Below the pieces are notes generated by a model. That model was not told the DNA's origin, ran no database searches, and saw only the letters and a list, made by a program, of their open reading frames with translations. Both the position numbers and the translations under genes were made by a program. Of a DNA stretch of 10,529 nt, positions 1-6,693 are shown in pieces. Source of the stretch: Alphaproteobacteria bacterium (lineage in GTDB: Bacteria > Pseudomonadota > Alphaproteobacteria > Rhodobacterales > Rhodobacteraceae); the NCBI GenBank assembly GCA_030424705.1, contig JAUHWJ010000026.1, forward strand, positions 1 to 10,529. Direction: 5' to 3'. Position 1 is the stretch's first letter; every line of letters starts with the position of its first letter.

Positions 1-427
1 CGCCGGTCGAGAGCGTGATGAGCGAGGCGGCGGCGGAGGCGACGCCCGCCTTCCGGTCCACCCGCGAATCCCGGAGCGCGGCCGCCGCGATCACGTCGGA
101 GACGGAGAGGACGCGGGCGTTCGGCGTGAAGCGGTGGAGGATCAGGCCCACGGCGAGCCCGCCGAAAACCGGGACGAGAAAGACGATCCACGGGTCGAGC
201 CCCGCCGCGTGGCTGTGGATCGTCTGGTTCCCCGCGCCGTAGAAGAAGGTCTGGAGGATGTCGATGGAGAGGCGGAAGCCGACCGCCGCGTAGCCCGCCA
301 TCACCCCGACGACGAGCGCGACGGCCCAGAAGACGAGCCTTCCCGGCGCGGTTTCGGCCTGATGGGCGAGGGCGCCGAGCCATTTGCGCCGCCGCCTCGC
401 CGCCTCCGCCGCCGTGCCGTCGGCCAT
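1..427 (-). CDS. ClC-type chloride channel / H+-Cl- antiporter, N-terminal part (cut by window edge)
   Basis: Reading leftward from the ATG at 427-425, the frame is open for 142 codons and runs off the left edge, so only the N-terminus is present. A basic cytoplasmic start (RRRRKW, about residues 11-16) is followed by a hydrophobic helix (about 32-52, ending YAAVGFR) and a second one (about 80-98, with GGLAVGLILHR). Then comes SDVIAAAALR (110-119), and the visible part ends in LITLSTG (136-142). This order matches the first helices of the ClC voltage-gated chloride channel family, just before the conserved G(K/R)EGP selectivity motif, which lies outside the window. ClC proteins move chloride across the inner membrane, often in exchange for protons. 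A GGGGAGG Shine-Dalgarno-like stretch lies just upstream of the start. The gene begins 39 bases after the histidine kinase at 467-1873 on the same strand, so co-transcription is plausible. Family assignment is by motif recognition only; transport mode and specificity cannot be judged. Confidence 0.85.
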   Translation of the reverse strand, partial: MADGTAAEAARRRRKWLGALAHQAETAPGRLVFWAVALVVGVMAGYAAVGFRLSIDILQTFFYGAGNQTIHSHAAGLDPWIVFLVPVFGGLAVGLILHRFTPNARVLSVSDVIAAAALRDSRVDRKAGVASAAASLITLSTG

Positions 428-466
428 GCCTCGCCTCCCCGCGCCCGCTCCCGGCGCCGAGGTCCG

Positions 467-1873
467 CTATAGACGATGCGCCCGCGCCGCGGAAGGCGGG
501 CGCGCCGCCGCCGCCGTCGCCGCGGCCTTGACGATCGCGGCGAGAAGCGCCCGGGAGGGCGCCGGGCGGGAGAGAACGCGGAGCCCGGGCGCCTCCGGCT
601 CCGGCCCGCCGAAGCGCGCGAGGGCGAGGACCCCGGCGCCCGCTTCGGCGGCCGCATCGAGGAAGGGACGGAGCGCCCCGGGCGGCTCGCCCCGCCAGTC
701 CAGAAGGGCGGCGTCCGGCCTTCCGTCCGCAAGGAGAGCGGCCGCCGCGAGCGGCTCCGCCGCGCGCCGGACGTCGGCCCCGGCGCCGGAGAGCAGCGCC
801 TCGACAATCGCGCCGTGGACCGGAGAGGCGGAAAGGAGCGCGACGCATCGGCCGGCGAGCGGCCGCGCCCGCGGAGGGGACGGCGCGGGCGGCAGCGAGA
901 CCTCCATCGCGAAGCGGGCGCCGCCGCCCCGGGCTTCCTCGACGCGGATAGACCCCTTCATCAACGCGGCGAGCGAGGCCGAGATCGAGAGCCCGAGCCC
1001 GGCGCCCGCGCTCTTGCCCGCGAAAGCGCCCTCCGCCTGCACGAAGGCGCCGAAGATCCGCTCCCGCTGCCCCTCCGGCACGCCGGGCCCGGTATCCTCC
1101 ACCGCGAGGATGAGCCGCGCGGCGCCGTCCCGGCCCCGCCCCGCGACTTCGGCGGAGATGAGCACATGCCCCTCGTCGGTGAAGCGGGCCGCGTTCCCGG
1201 CGAGGTTGACGAGGATCTGGCGGAGCCGCCCGGCGTCCCCCACCAGCCGGTCAGGCAGCGCGGAATCGACGGAGACGAGAACCTCGACCGGCTTTTCGGC
1301 GACCCGCGCGGCGATGAGGAGACCGACATCCTCCACGAGTTCGCGCAGCGCGAAGGGCGCCGGCTCCAGCTCCATCCGCCCCGCCTCGATGCGCGAGAGG
1401 TCCAGCACCTCGTCGATGATCTTCAGGAGCGCGTCGCCCGAGGACTTGATGACGCCGACATAGCTCCGCTGCCGCTCGTCGAGCTCGGTGTGGTTGAGAA
1501 GTTCCGCGACGCCGAGCACGCCGTTCATCGGCGTCCTGATCTCGTGGCTCATATTGGCGAGGAAGGCGCTCTTCGCCCGGTCGGCGGCGGCGGCGCGCCG
1601 GTTGGCGGCCTCGGCCTCCGCCTTCGCGGCGCGGAGCCGCTCCGCATCCCGCACGAATCGCCAGCAGGTCGGCCCAGAGATGACGCCGGAAATGAAGGTG
1701 GTGAGGATGATCGTCGTCCACAGCATCTCCTCATCGAACGAGTCGATCAGCGCATAGGTGAGCGAGAGAACGTTCGAGCCGAGGACACAGGCGACGGTGG
1801 CCAGCGCCGTCGCGCGCAGGACCCGCCAGCGGGCGGCGGGGCGAGCGGGCGCGGGCGCGCCTTGCGTCGTCAT
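467..1873 (-). CDS. Hybrid-type sensor histidine kinase with degenerate receiver domain (copy A)
   Basis: A 468-residue inner-membrane histidine kinase. Two hydrophobic segments (about 17-43 and 50-70) are separated by only about six polar residues, so there is almost no periplasmic sensor. An Ala/Glu/Arg-rich, probably coiled linker (about 74-100) leads to the HisKA domain with phosphoacceptor His110 in SHEIRTPMNG. The HATPase domain shows an N box (NLAGN, 223-227), G1 (DTGPGV, 260-265) and G2 (GAGLGLS, 290-296). The C-terminal region (about 340-450) looks like a receiver: Asp392 in ALLDWRGEP sits where the phosphoacceptor is expected. The paired acidic residues after strand 1 are replaced by LSASPVH, and the usual K-P is R-P (SRPAPS), so phosphotransfer to it is doubtful. 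The start ATG overlaps the stop of the upstream kinase gene as ATGA, and no purine-rich ribosome site precedes it, suggesting translational coupling. No PAS domain and no adjacent response regulator are visible. Ligand and output are unknown. Confidence 0.92.
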   Translation of the reverse strand: MTTQGAPAPARPAARWRVLRATALATVACVLGSNVLSLTYALIDSFDEEMLWTTIILTTFISGVISGPTCWRFVRDAERLRAAKAEAEAANRRAAAADRAKSAFLANMSHEIRTPMNGVLGVAELLNHTELDERQRSYVGVIKSSGDALLKIIDEVLDLSRIEAGRMELEPAPFALRELVEDVGLLIAARVAEKPVEVLVSVDSALPDRLVGDAGRLRQILVNLAGNAARFTDEGHVLISAEVAGRGRDGAARLILAVEDTGPGVPEGQRERIFGAFVQAEGAFAGKSAGAGLGLSISASLAALMKGSIRVEEARGGGARFAMEVSLPPAPSPPRARPLAGRCVALLSASPVHGAIVEALLSGAGADVRRAAEPLAAAALLADGRPDAALLDWRGEPPGALRPFLDAAAEAGAGVLALARFGGPEPEAPGLRVLSRPAPSRALLAAIVKAAATAAAARPPSAARAHRL

Positions 1874-3192
1874 GAGGCGAGCCGGGCGGGCCGCGCCGCC
1901 GGGGCCCGCGCCCGGCTCACCGCTTCGCTCAGCGCCGCGGCGCAGACCGGCCGCATCAGCGCGGGGCCAGGGCGGGTGGCGGGCGCAGCGGCGCCGAAGG
2001 GCGTGAGCAGGACGAGGCCCGCGCCCACCCGCCCGGCCGCGGCGTCGAGCAGGGCGATCTCGGCCTCCGGCTCGCCCCGCCAGTCGAGCAGCGCGGCCTC
2101 CGCCGGCTCGCCGGCCTCCAGCAGGGCGACGGCGGCGGCCGCCGTCGCGCAGGTTCGGGCCCGCGCCCCGGCGGCGGCCAGCGCCTCGTCAAGGATGCGG
2201 GCGTGGCGCTCGGAGGACGAGACGAGCATCAGCCGGGCGCCTTCCAGCAGGCGCGGTTTCTCCACAGCTTCGGCCGGGAGCAGCGCCTCCATCACGAAGC
2301 GCGCGCCGCCCTCCGGCCCGGCCTCGACCCGGATCGCGCCGTTCATCAGCCGCGTCAGCGAGGCGCTGACGGCGAGGCCAAGGCCGGCGCCCTGATGCCG
2401 GCGGCGGAGCGATTCGTCGCCCTGCCGGAACGCCTCGAAGATCCGTTCACGCTCCTCGCGGGGGACGCCGGGGCCGGTATCCTCCACCGCGAGCCTTAGG
2501 AGGAACGCGCCGCGGCGCGGCTCGCCCGTCGCCTCGATCAGCACATGGCCCCGCTCGGTGAATTTCGCGGCGTTTCCGGCGAAGTTCAGGAGGATCTGCC
2601 GGAGTCGACCGGCGTCTCCGGTCAGCGTTTCGGGCACAGAGGGCGAGACGCGCGCCATCACCTCGACCGGCCCCTCGCCGACGCGCGCCGCCATCAGCGT
2701 CGCAACATCCCCGACGAGCGCATGGGGGGAGAAGGGCGCCGGCCGCAGCTCCATCCGCCCGGCCTCGACCTTCGAGAGATCGAGCACCTCGTCGATGATC
2801 GTGAGCAGCGCGTCGCCGGAGGACTTGATGAGGCAGACATAGCCCTTCTGCCTTTCGTCGAGCGACGTGTGGGCCAGAAGCTCGGCGACGCCGAGGACGC
2901 CATTCATCGGCGTCCTGATCTCGTGACTCATGTTGGCGAGGAAGGCGCTCTTGGCGCGGTCGGCGGCGGCGGCGCTGAGCTTGGCGGCCTTCAGTTCCTC
3001 AGTCAGATGCACGAAATACAAAACGACCGGGGTCGCCACCGAGAGCGCGATGGGAACGGCCAGCGCCATCTCGAAGAGGAGCCTCTCCGGCGCGACGATG
3101 GAATATGCGGCGAAGACGGCGATCTCGGCAAGCGCAAGGCAGACGAGGATCGCCGCCGCCGCCCTTCGCGCCATCGCCGTTGTGATCCGCAT
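1870..3192 (-). CDS. Hybrid-type sensor histidine kinase with degenerate receiver domain (copy B)
   Basis: A 440-residue paralogue of the kinase at 467-1873, lying upstream of it in the same transcript. Two hydrophobic segments (about 9-32 and 39-62) flank a very short loop, so there is no real periplasmic sensor. A short linker (65-80) leads to HisKA with His90 in SHEIRTPMNG. The ATPase domain has NFAGN (203-207), DTGPGV (238-243) and GAGLGL (268-273). Residues 74-154 align without gaps to 94-174 of the neighbour with 71 of 81 positions identical, whereas the membrane segments are unrelated at sight. The C-terminal domain (about 318-427) keeps Asp370 in ALLDWRGEP but has VSSSERH instead of the acidic pair and MRPV instead of a K-P motif, so it is probably a pseudo-receiver. 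AGGAGG lies 12 bases before the ATG, a slightly long spacing; GAGG lies nearer. The signal sensed is unknown. Confidence 0.92.
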   Translation of the reverse strand: MRITTAMARRAAAAILVCLALAEIAVFAAYSIVAPERLLFEMALAVPIALSVATPVVLYFVHLTEELKAAKLSAAAADRAKSAFLANMSHEIRTPMNGVLGVAELLAHTSLDERQKGYVCLIKSSGDALLTIIDEVLDLSKVEAGRMELRPAPFSPHALVGDVATLMAARVGEGPVEVMARVSPSVPETLTGDAGRLRQILLNFAGNAAKFTERGHVLIEATGEPRRGAFLLRLAVEDTGPGVPREERERIFEAFRQGDESLRRRHQGAGLGLAVSASLTRLMNGAIRVEAGPEGGARFVMEALLPAEAVEKPRLLEGARLMLVSSSERHARILDEALAAAGARARTCATAAAAVALLEAGEPAEAALLDWRGEPEAEIALLDAAAGRVGAGLVLLTPFGAAAPATRPGPALMRPVCAAALSEAVSRARAPAARPARLAS

Positions 3193-3259
3193 TCGCCCGC
3201 CTCACCTCCTGCACGACACCGCTATCGAAGGAAGCTGAAGCCTTGGCTAACGCGGCGCT

Positions 3260-3781
3260 TCACGCCTTCCGCCGGATCCCGAGCCTCTGCCCGGCCTCGG
3301 GCGGATGCGGCAAGGCGGCCTGCGCCGCCGCCATCCGCCCGATCCGCTCCTGCGCCCAGGCCGGATAGGGGGCGGGGCGGCGCGTCTCGAGGTCCACATT
3401 CATGCCGAGGCTCTCATAGGTCGCCGCGCGCTTGCCCGTCCTGTCCGAAATCATAACGCCGAAGAAATGCATCCGCTTCTCGTCATGATCGAGAATCCGC
3501 GTCTCGACATGAAACGGCTCCCCCTCCACCAGTTCCGCAAGGTAACAGATCTGGGTCTGGAGGGCCATCGGGCCGAGGCGGGCGCGCTTCACGAACTCCA
3601 CGCCTATGCCGAGCCAGTTGTCGAGAAGGTCGTCGAAGGCCTTGTCGAAGGCGAAGGTGTAATAGGAGACGTTCATGTGTCCGTTATAGTCGATCCATTC
3701 CGGAAGGACGATTTGCGGCTGCATCGGGACCATGCCGACGGGAAAGTCCCGGTCGGGGCAGCAGGGGCTCAGGTCGCGCAT
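3260..3781 (-). CDS. Hotdog-fold acyl-CoA thioesterase (4HBT-like)
   Basis: A 173-residue protein with the single hotdog fold of the 4-hydroxybenzoyl-CoA thioesterase superfamily. It shows the signature W-x-D-Y-N-G-H-M-N-V-S-Y-Y around residues 29-41, with Asp31 in the usual catalytic position, then the long helix FAFDKAFDDLLDNW (43-56). The strands QTQICYLAELVEGEPF (75-90) and ETRILDHDEKRMHFF (93-107) follow. These features resemble the thioesterases linked to carnitine/betaine breakdown (betainyl-CoA type), but no carnitine genes are next to it, so the substrate is open. The frame is open further upstream to 3883. I chose the ATG at 3781 because AGGAGG lies four bases before it, a promoter-like element sits at 3811-3839, and family similarity begins soon after. 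The gene is divergent from the dehydrogenase at 3903 and lies 67 bases upstream of the kinase pair, with which it may be co-transcribed. Confidence 0.85.
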   Translation of the reverse strand: MRDLSPCCPDRDFPVGMVPMQPQIVLPEWIDYNGHMNVSYYTFAFDKAFDDLLDNWLGIGVEFVKRARLGPMALQTQICYLAELVEGEPFHVETRILDHDEKRMHFFGVMISDRTGKRAATYESLGMNVDLETRRPAPYPAWAQERIGRMAAAQAALPHPPEAGQRLGIRRKA

Positions 3782-3810
3782 GGCGCCTCCTCTTTCTTGC
3801 GTTGCGTCCC

Positions 3811-3839
3811 GTGATAGACGCGCGCCGCCGCCCCGCCAA
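3811..3839 (-). promoter_or_regulatory. Candidate sigma-70-type promoter for the thioesterase
   Basis: On the minus strand, TTGGCG (3839-3834) is followed after exactly 17 bases by TATCAC (3816-3811). The second box ends 29 bases before the ATG at 3781, leaving room for a short leader with the AGGAGG site. This fits a housekeeping promoter and supports the downstream start of the thioesterase. It is a pattern match only. Confidence 0.4.
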
Positions 3840-3902
3840 GCGGGCTTCCTTGCCGGCGCGGTTCGCGCTACGCCTTCCGGCAAACAGCGGGAGGCGACGG
3901 CG

Positions 3903-5276
3903 ATGAGCGTTGAGGCGGCGATAGCGCGGGTGCGGGACCTGATCGGGGAGCGGCTTTCGACCTCCCCCTCCGTGCGCGACCTGCACGGGCAGAACGAGAG
4001 CTATTTCACCCCCGTCCCGCCCGACGCCGTGGCCTTCCCGCATTCGACGGAGGAAGTCTCCGCCATCGTGAAGATCTGCAACGAGGAGCTGTGCCCGATC
4101 GTCGCCTGGGGCACGGGCACCTCGCTCGAAGGGCACGCCGTGGCCTTCAACGGCGGCATCTCGCTCGACATGTCGGAGATGAACAGGGTCCTCGAAATCC
4201 ACGCCGAGGACATGGACGCCGTGGTGCAGCCCGGCGTGACGCGGGAGCAGCTCAACACGGAGCTGCGGGCGACCGGGCTCTTCTTCCCCGTCGATCCCGG
4301 CGCGAACGCCTCCCTCGGCGGCATGGCGGCGACCCGCGCCTCCGGCACCACCGCGGTGCGCTACGGCACGATGCGGGAGAACGTCATGGCGCTCGAAGTC
4401 GTGCTCGCGGACGGGCGGATCATCCGCACCGGCTCCCGCGCCCGGAAATCCTCCGCCGGCTACGACCTCACCAAGATGATGGTCGGCTCCGAAGGCACGC
4501 TCGGCATCATCACCGAGCTGACCGTGCGGCTCCAGGGCCAGCCGGAGAGCATCACCGCCGCCGTCTGCCCGTTCCCGGACATGCAATCCGCCGTCAACAC
4601 CGTGATCCAGACGATCCAGATGGGCGTGCCGATGGCGCGGATCGAGATCGTGGACCCGGTCGCGATACGCGCCGTGAACATCTCCGGCGCGATGAGCCTG
4701 CCGGAGGCTCCGCATCTCTTCGTCGAGTTCCACGGCACCGAGGCGGGCGCGAAGGAGCAGGTGGAGCTTTTCGGCGAGATCGCGAAGGAGCATGGCTGCA
4801 TGGGCTTCGAATGGTCCGCCAATCTCGAGGAGCGGAACCGGCTCTGGCATGCGCGGCACAACTTCTACTATGCGTCGCTGAAGCTGAAGCCGGGCTGCCG
4901 CGCGCTTTCCACCGATGTCTGCGTCCCGATCTCCCGCCTCGCGGAGGCGCTGCTGGAGACGGCGGAGGAGATCGCGGAATCCGGCATGATCTCCCCCATC
5001 ATCGGCCATGTGGGGGACGGGAACTTCCATTGCGGCTTCCTGATCGACCCGGCGAAGCCGGAGGAGCTGGAGCTCGCCAAGAAGCTCACCCATTCGATGA
5101 ACCGCCGCGCCATCCGCCTCGGCGGCACGGTGACGGGGGAGCATGGCGTCGGCGTCGGCAAGAAGCGCTACATGGAGGAGGAGCACGGGGCCGCCTACGC
5201 CGTTATGGCGGAGATCAAGCGCGCGCTCGACCCGAAGAACATCCTCAATCCGGGGAAGGTGGTGGAGGTGAACTGA
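3903..5276 (+). CDS. FAD-binding D-lactate / 2-hydroxyacid dehydrogenase (LDHD/GlcD family)
   Basis: A 457-residue flavoenzyme of the vanillyl-alcohol-oxidase-type FAD family. The FAD-binding half shows AWGTGTSLEGH (68-78), DPGANASLGGMAATRASGT (131-149) and GYDLTKMMVGSEGTLGI (186-202). The C-terminal cap carries GHVGDGNFH (368-376; His369 and His376 are candidate metal or catalytic histidines) and GEHGVGVGKK (412-421). It ends in the family-typical LDPKNILNPGKV (442-453). This architecture and length fit cytochrome-linked D-lactate dehydrogenases, which oxidise D-lactate to pyruvate and pass electrons to the respiratory chain. GlcD-type glycolate oxidase subunits and D-2-hydroxyglutarate dehydrogenases look similar and cannot be excluded. 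No glcE/glcF partner or iron-sulfur motif is nearby. The start at 3903 is preceded by GGGAGG (3889-3894) with an 8-base gap; an upstream in-frame ATG at 3732 would overlap the divergent thioesterase gene and lacks family similarity. Confidence 0.92.
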   Translation: MSVEAAIARVRDLIGERLSTSPSVRDLHGQNESYFTPVPPDAVAFPHSTEEVSAIVKICNEELCPIVAWGTGTSLEGHAVAFNGGISLDMSEMNRVLEIHAEDMDAVVQPGVTREQLNTELRATGLFFPVDPGANASLGGMAATRASGTTAVRYGTMRENVMALEVVLADGRIIRTGSRARKSSAGYDLTKMMVGSEGTLGIITELTVRLQGQPESITAAVCPFPDMQSAVNTVIQTIQMGVPMARIEIVDPVAIRAVNISGAMSLPEAPHLFVEFHGTEAGAKEQVELFGEIAKEHGCMGFEWSANLEERNRLWHARHNFYYASLKLKPGCRALSTDVCVPISRLAEALLETAEEIAESGMISPIIGHVGDGNFHCGFLIDPAKPEELELAKKLTHSMNRRAIRLGGTVTGEHGVGVGKKRYMEEEHGAAYAVMAEIKRALDPKNILNPGKVVEVN

Positions 5277-5286
5277 GGGCGGCAAG

Positions 5287-5670
5287 GTGAGACGGCATCT
5301 CGACCTCGAACGGGAAATCTTGTTGGCGGTGGAGGCTGACGAACATGTTGTCGGAGAGAATGTAGATATATCTGGGATCGAAGGCTATTCTGCGCATCAG
5401 ATCGGCTATCAGGTCGGTCTACTCAGGCAGGCGGGCTTACTCGAAGCAATCGACTGTAGAAGCGACGATGCGCCTTTCGAATGGCATCCCCGATGCTTGA
5501 CTATGGCAGGGCATCAATACCTTGAGGCCATCCGTGACCCGGAAATTTGGCGTAAGACAAAGGAAGGCGCTTCACTGGCCGGGAGCTTCAGCATCGACTT
5601 GTTGGGCAAACTCGCGAACGGGTTTATTCGCACGCAGATCAAGAAACATACCGGCATCGATATCGAGTGA
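5287..5670 (+). CDS. DUF2513-like small protein, probably acquired
   Basis: A 127-residue protein starting with GTG. The beginning RRHLDLEREILLAVE (2-16), then GYSAHQIGYQVGLLRQAGLLEA (33-54), LTMAGHQYLEAIRD (71-84) and IWRKTKE (87-93), follow the layout of the DUF2513 family as I remember it: a small, winged-helix-like protein found scattered in bacterial genomes and prophages, with no established function. GAGGG (5275-5279) overlaps the dehydrogenase stop and sits seven bases before the GTG, so the two could be translationally coupled. Base use stands out: bases 5341-5400 are 27 of 60 G+C, and it uses TTA, CTA, ATA, GTA and AGA codons that the neighbouring genes largely avoid. This suggests recent horizontal acquisition. 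No transposase or integrase accompanies it. Confidence 0.75.
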   Translation: MRRHLDLEREILLAVEADEHVVGENVDISGIEGYSAHQIGYQVGLLRQAGLLEAIDCRSDDAPFEWHPRCLTMAGHQYLEAIRDPEIWRKTKEGASLAGSFSIDLLGKLANGFIRTQIKKHTGIDIE

Positions 5671-5703
5671 AATCTTGAGCGCCGAAACTGAAGCTAGGCG
5701 CTC

Positions 5704-5757
5704 CGGCCTCGAAAAGCAGGTCTCCAGTGGAGACCTGCCGAGGCCGATCGGCCGGAG
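5704..5757 (+). repeat. Long interrupted hairpin with alternative pairing
   Basis: The arms gcaggtctcc (5716-5725) and ggagacctgc (5729-5738) are perfect complements around an agt loop. Outside them, cggcctcg (5704-5711) pairs perfectly with cgaggccg (5739-5746), leaving only aaaa bulged: an 18-bp stem. In addition, ctccggcc (5701-5708) is complementary to ggccggag (5750-5757), so the base of the stem can pair two ways. It lies 33 bases after the DUF2513-like gene and could stop its transcription, but no T-run follows. Confidence 0.6.
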
Positions 5758-5812
5758 ACCAGGCGGAGGCCGAGGGGCGCCAAGCCGCCGCGTCGGTCGA
5801 AGATCGGACCGG

Positions 5813-5859
5813 GGTCGTCGCGGCGAGCGCGGAAACGCGGTCGCCGGGGGGCGACGACC
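5813..5859 (+). repeat. Nested hairpin with GAAA tetraloop
   Basis: The inner arms 5822-5831 (ggcgagcgcg) and 5836-5845 (cgcggtcgcc) pair at 9 of 10 positions around a GAAA loop (5832-5835), a classic stable GNRA tetraloop. The outer arms ggtcgtcgc (5813-5821) and gcgacgacc (5851-5859) pair perfectly, with five G residues bulged at 5846-5850. Such nesting suggests folded RNA, though in DNA this GC-rich some pairing is expected by chance. Confidence 0.5.
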
Positions 5860-5862
5860 GCG

Positions 5863-5890
5863 GGCCGATTTGACGCGGGTCAAATCGGCC
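5863..5890. promoter_or_regulatory. 12-bp perfect palindrome with FNR/FixK-like box
   Basis: The arms ggccgatttgac (5863-5874) and gtcaaatcggcc (5879-5890) are perfect complements around gcgg. The centre reads TTGAC-N4-GTCAA (5870-5883), which fits the TTGA-N6-TCAA pattern bound by FNR, FnrL and FixK-type regulators that respond to low oxygen. It lies about 130 bases upstream of the FecR-domain gene at 6016 and could control it. The extended arms would equally suit another dimeric regulator or an RNA hairpin without a T-tail. Confidence 0.45.
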
Positions 5891-6015
5891 GGGCGCTTCT
5901 GGACGCCGTCGCGCCCAGATTCGACAGTCCACAAATGCGCGGCTTGCGAAAGATCACGTGCGCCCGCGGCGCGGGGCGCCTAGGTCCGACCTGGACGAGA
6001 ACACAGGACCATCCC

Positions 6016-6615
6016 ATGACTGCACGCGCCGCCCTCGCCGCCGCCCTTCTCCTCGCCCTTCCCGGCCTCGCCGCCGCCGAACGCGCGGGCGAGGCGATCC
6101 GCGTTCAGGCGGAATCGTTCCAGAAGGAGGGCTTCGCCGGCTATGCGATGCGGCGCGGCTCGGAAGTGATCCAGAACGCCACGCTCTACACCAAGACCTA
6201 TGGCACGATGGAGGTCGCGCTCGACGACGGGACGGAGCTGCTGGTCGGCCCCTCCTCCTCCATCGTGATCGACAGCTATGTCTATGACCCGGAGGGCGGC
6301 GCCGTCGGCATGTCGCTGGCGAAGGGCGCGCTCCGCGTCATCAGCGGGCGGCTGAAGAAGGACGAGTCCGAATTCCGGACGGCGGTCGCGAATATCGGCG
6401 TGCGCGGGACGCAGTTCTGGCTGGACGTGGACACGCCAGGCCTCACGCGGCTCTGGGTGGACGAGGGTTCGGTGATCGCCCGGCCCGTCGATTCGAACGA
6501 GGTCTTCATCTTCGAGGAGCCTGTCTACGCAGAATGCACCCGCACGACCTGCCGGGAGACTTGGCCGCCGCCTCGGCCCCTCGTCTATCCGATCGACCCG
6601 ACCGCGCGGCGCTGA
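6016..6615 (+). CDS. Secreted FecR-domain protein (copy 1)
   Basis: A 199-residue protein with an N-terminal signal peptide (LAAALLLALPGLAAA, about 7-21; likely cut after Ala21 before ERAG). The rest is a FecR-like beta-rich domain: YTKTYGTMEVALDDGTELLV (58-77), SSIVIDSYVYD (81-91), GMSLAKGALRVISGRL (98-113), TAVANIGVRGTQFWLDV (122-138) and RLWVDEGSV (145-153). A C-terminal tail has Cys174 and Cys179 and a proline-rich end. Classical FecR is a membrane anti-sigma regulator with a cytoplasmic N-terminus. This protein has no such part, and no FecI-type sigma factor is adjacent, so it is probably a periplasmic domain protein of unknown role rather than an iron regulator. I start at 6016 because the signal peptide begins there and AGGA lies seven bases upstream; the frame stays open to 5935 without support. 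A paralogue follows 78 bases later. Confidence 0.82.
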   Translation: MTARAALAAALLLALPGLAAAERAGEAIRVQAESFQKEGFAGYAMRRGSEVIQNATLYTKTYGTMEVALDDGTELLVGPSSSIVIDSYVYDPEGGAVGMSLAKGALRVISGRLKKDESEFRTAVANIGVRGTQFWLDVDTPGLTRLWVDEGSVIARPVDSNEVFIFEEPVYAECTRTTCRETWPPPRPLVYPIDPTARR

Positions 6616-6642
6616 GACAGGCGCCGCGATTTCTGCTACACT
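6614..6642 (+). promoter_or_regulatory. Candidate promoter for second FecR-domain gene
   Basis: GAGACA (6614-6619), overlapping the stop codon of the first FecR-domain gene, is followed after 17 bases by TACACT (6637-6642). Transcription would begin near 6649, downstream of the earlier in-frame ATG at 6646, which supports the start at 6694. The implied leader contains a small stem, ggcgac (6656-6661) with gtcgcc (6669-6674). The second gene may thus be expressed separately from the first. Confidence 0.4.
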
Positions 6643-6693
6643 GTCATGTCAAACAGGCGACGCTGGCATGTCGCCAATGAGGGGAAAATCGCC

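Larger units (their letters stand above)
5671..6015. other. Gene-free, highly structured intergenic region
   Basis: About 345 bases without a convincing gene. Short open frames occur here on both strands, but they are Arg/Pro/Gly-rich, lack ribosome sites and look like GC-driven chance frames. The stretch instead holds several strong inverted repeats, listed separately (5704-5757, 5813-5859, 5863-5890). After 5890 I see TCGACA at 5921-5926 (5 of 6 to a -35 box) but no good -10 partner, and AGGA (6005-6008) as the ribosome site for the gene at 6016. Confidence 0.6.

Noticed and set aside
476..2395. Plus-strand open frame of about 640 codons opposite the kinases
   Set aside because: It is antisense to two well-supported kinases, with Arg/Gly/Ala-dominated composition and no domain.
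3782..3883. Longer N-terminus of the thioesterase
   Set aside because: The extension is Arg/Gly/Ala-rich without family similarity, crosses the candidate promoter, and the start at 3781 has an AGGAGG site.
3684..5285. Minus-strand open frame of about 530 codons opposite the dehydrogenase
   Set aside because: It is antisense to a clear flavoenzyme, is rich in His/Arg/Asp/Gly as expected from GC codon bias, and shows no recognisable family.
5701..5890. Repeats as a CRISPR array or transposon ends
   Set aside because: The inverted repeats differ from each other, no regular direct repeats with spacers occur, and no transposase or target duplication is seen.
5572..5934. Minus-strand open frames in the gap before the FecR-domain genes
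   Set aside because: No ribosome site, Arg/Pro-rich, and they cross the strong inverted repeats and the end of the DUF2513-like gene.
5935..6015. Longer N-terminus of the first FecR-domain protein
   Set aside because: It would put 27 residues before a clear signal peptide; AGGA at 6005-6008 supports the start at 6016.
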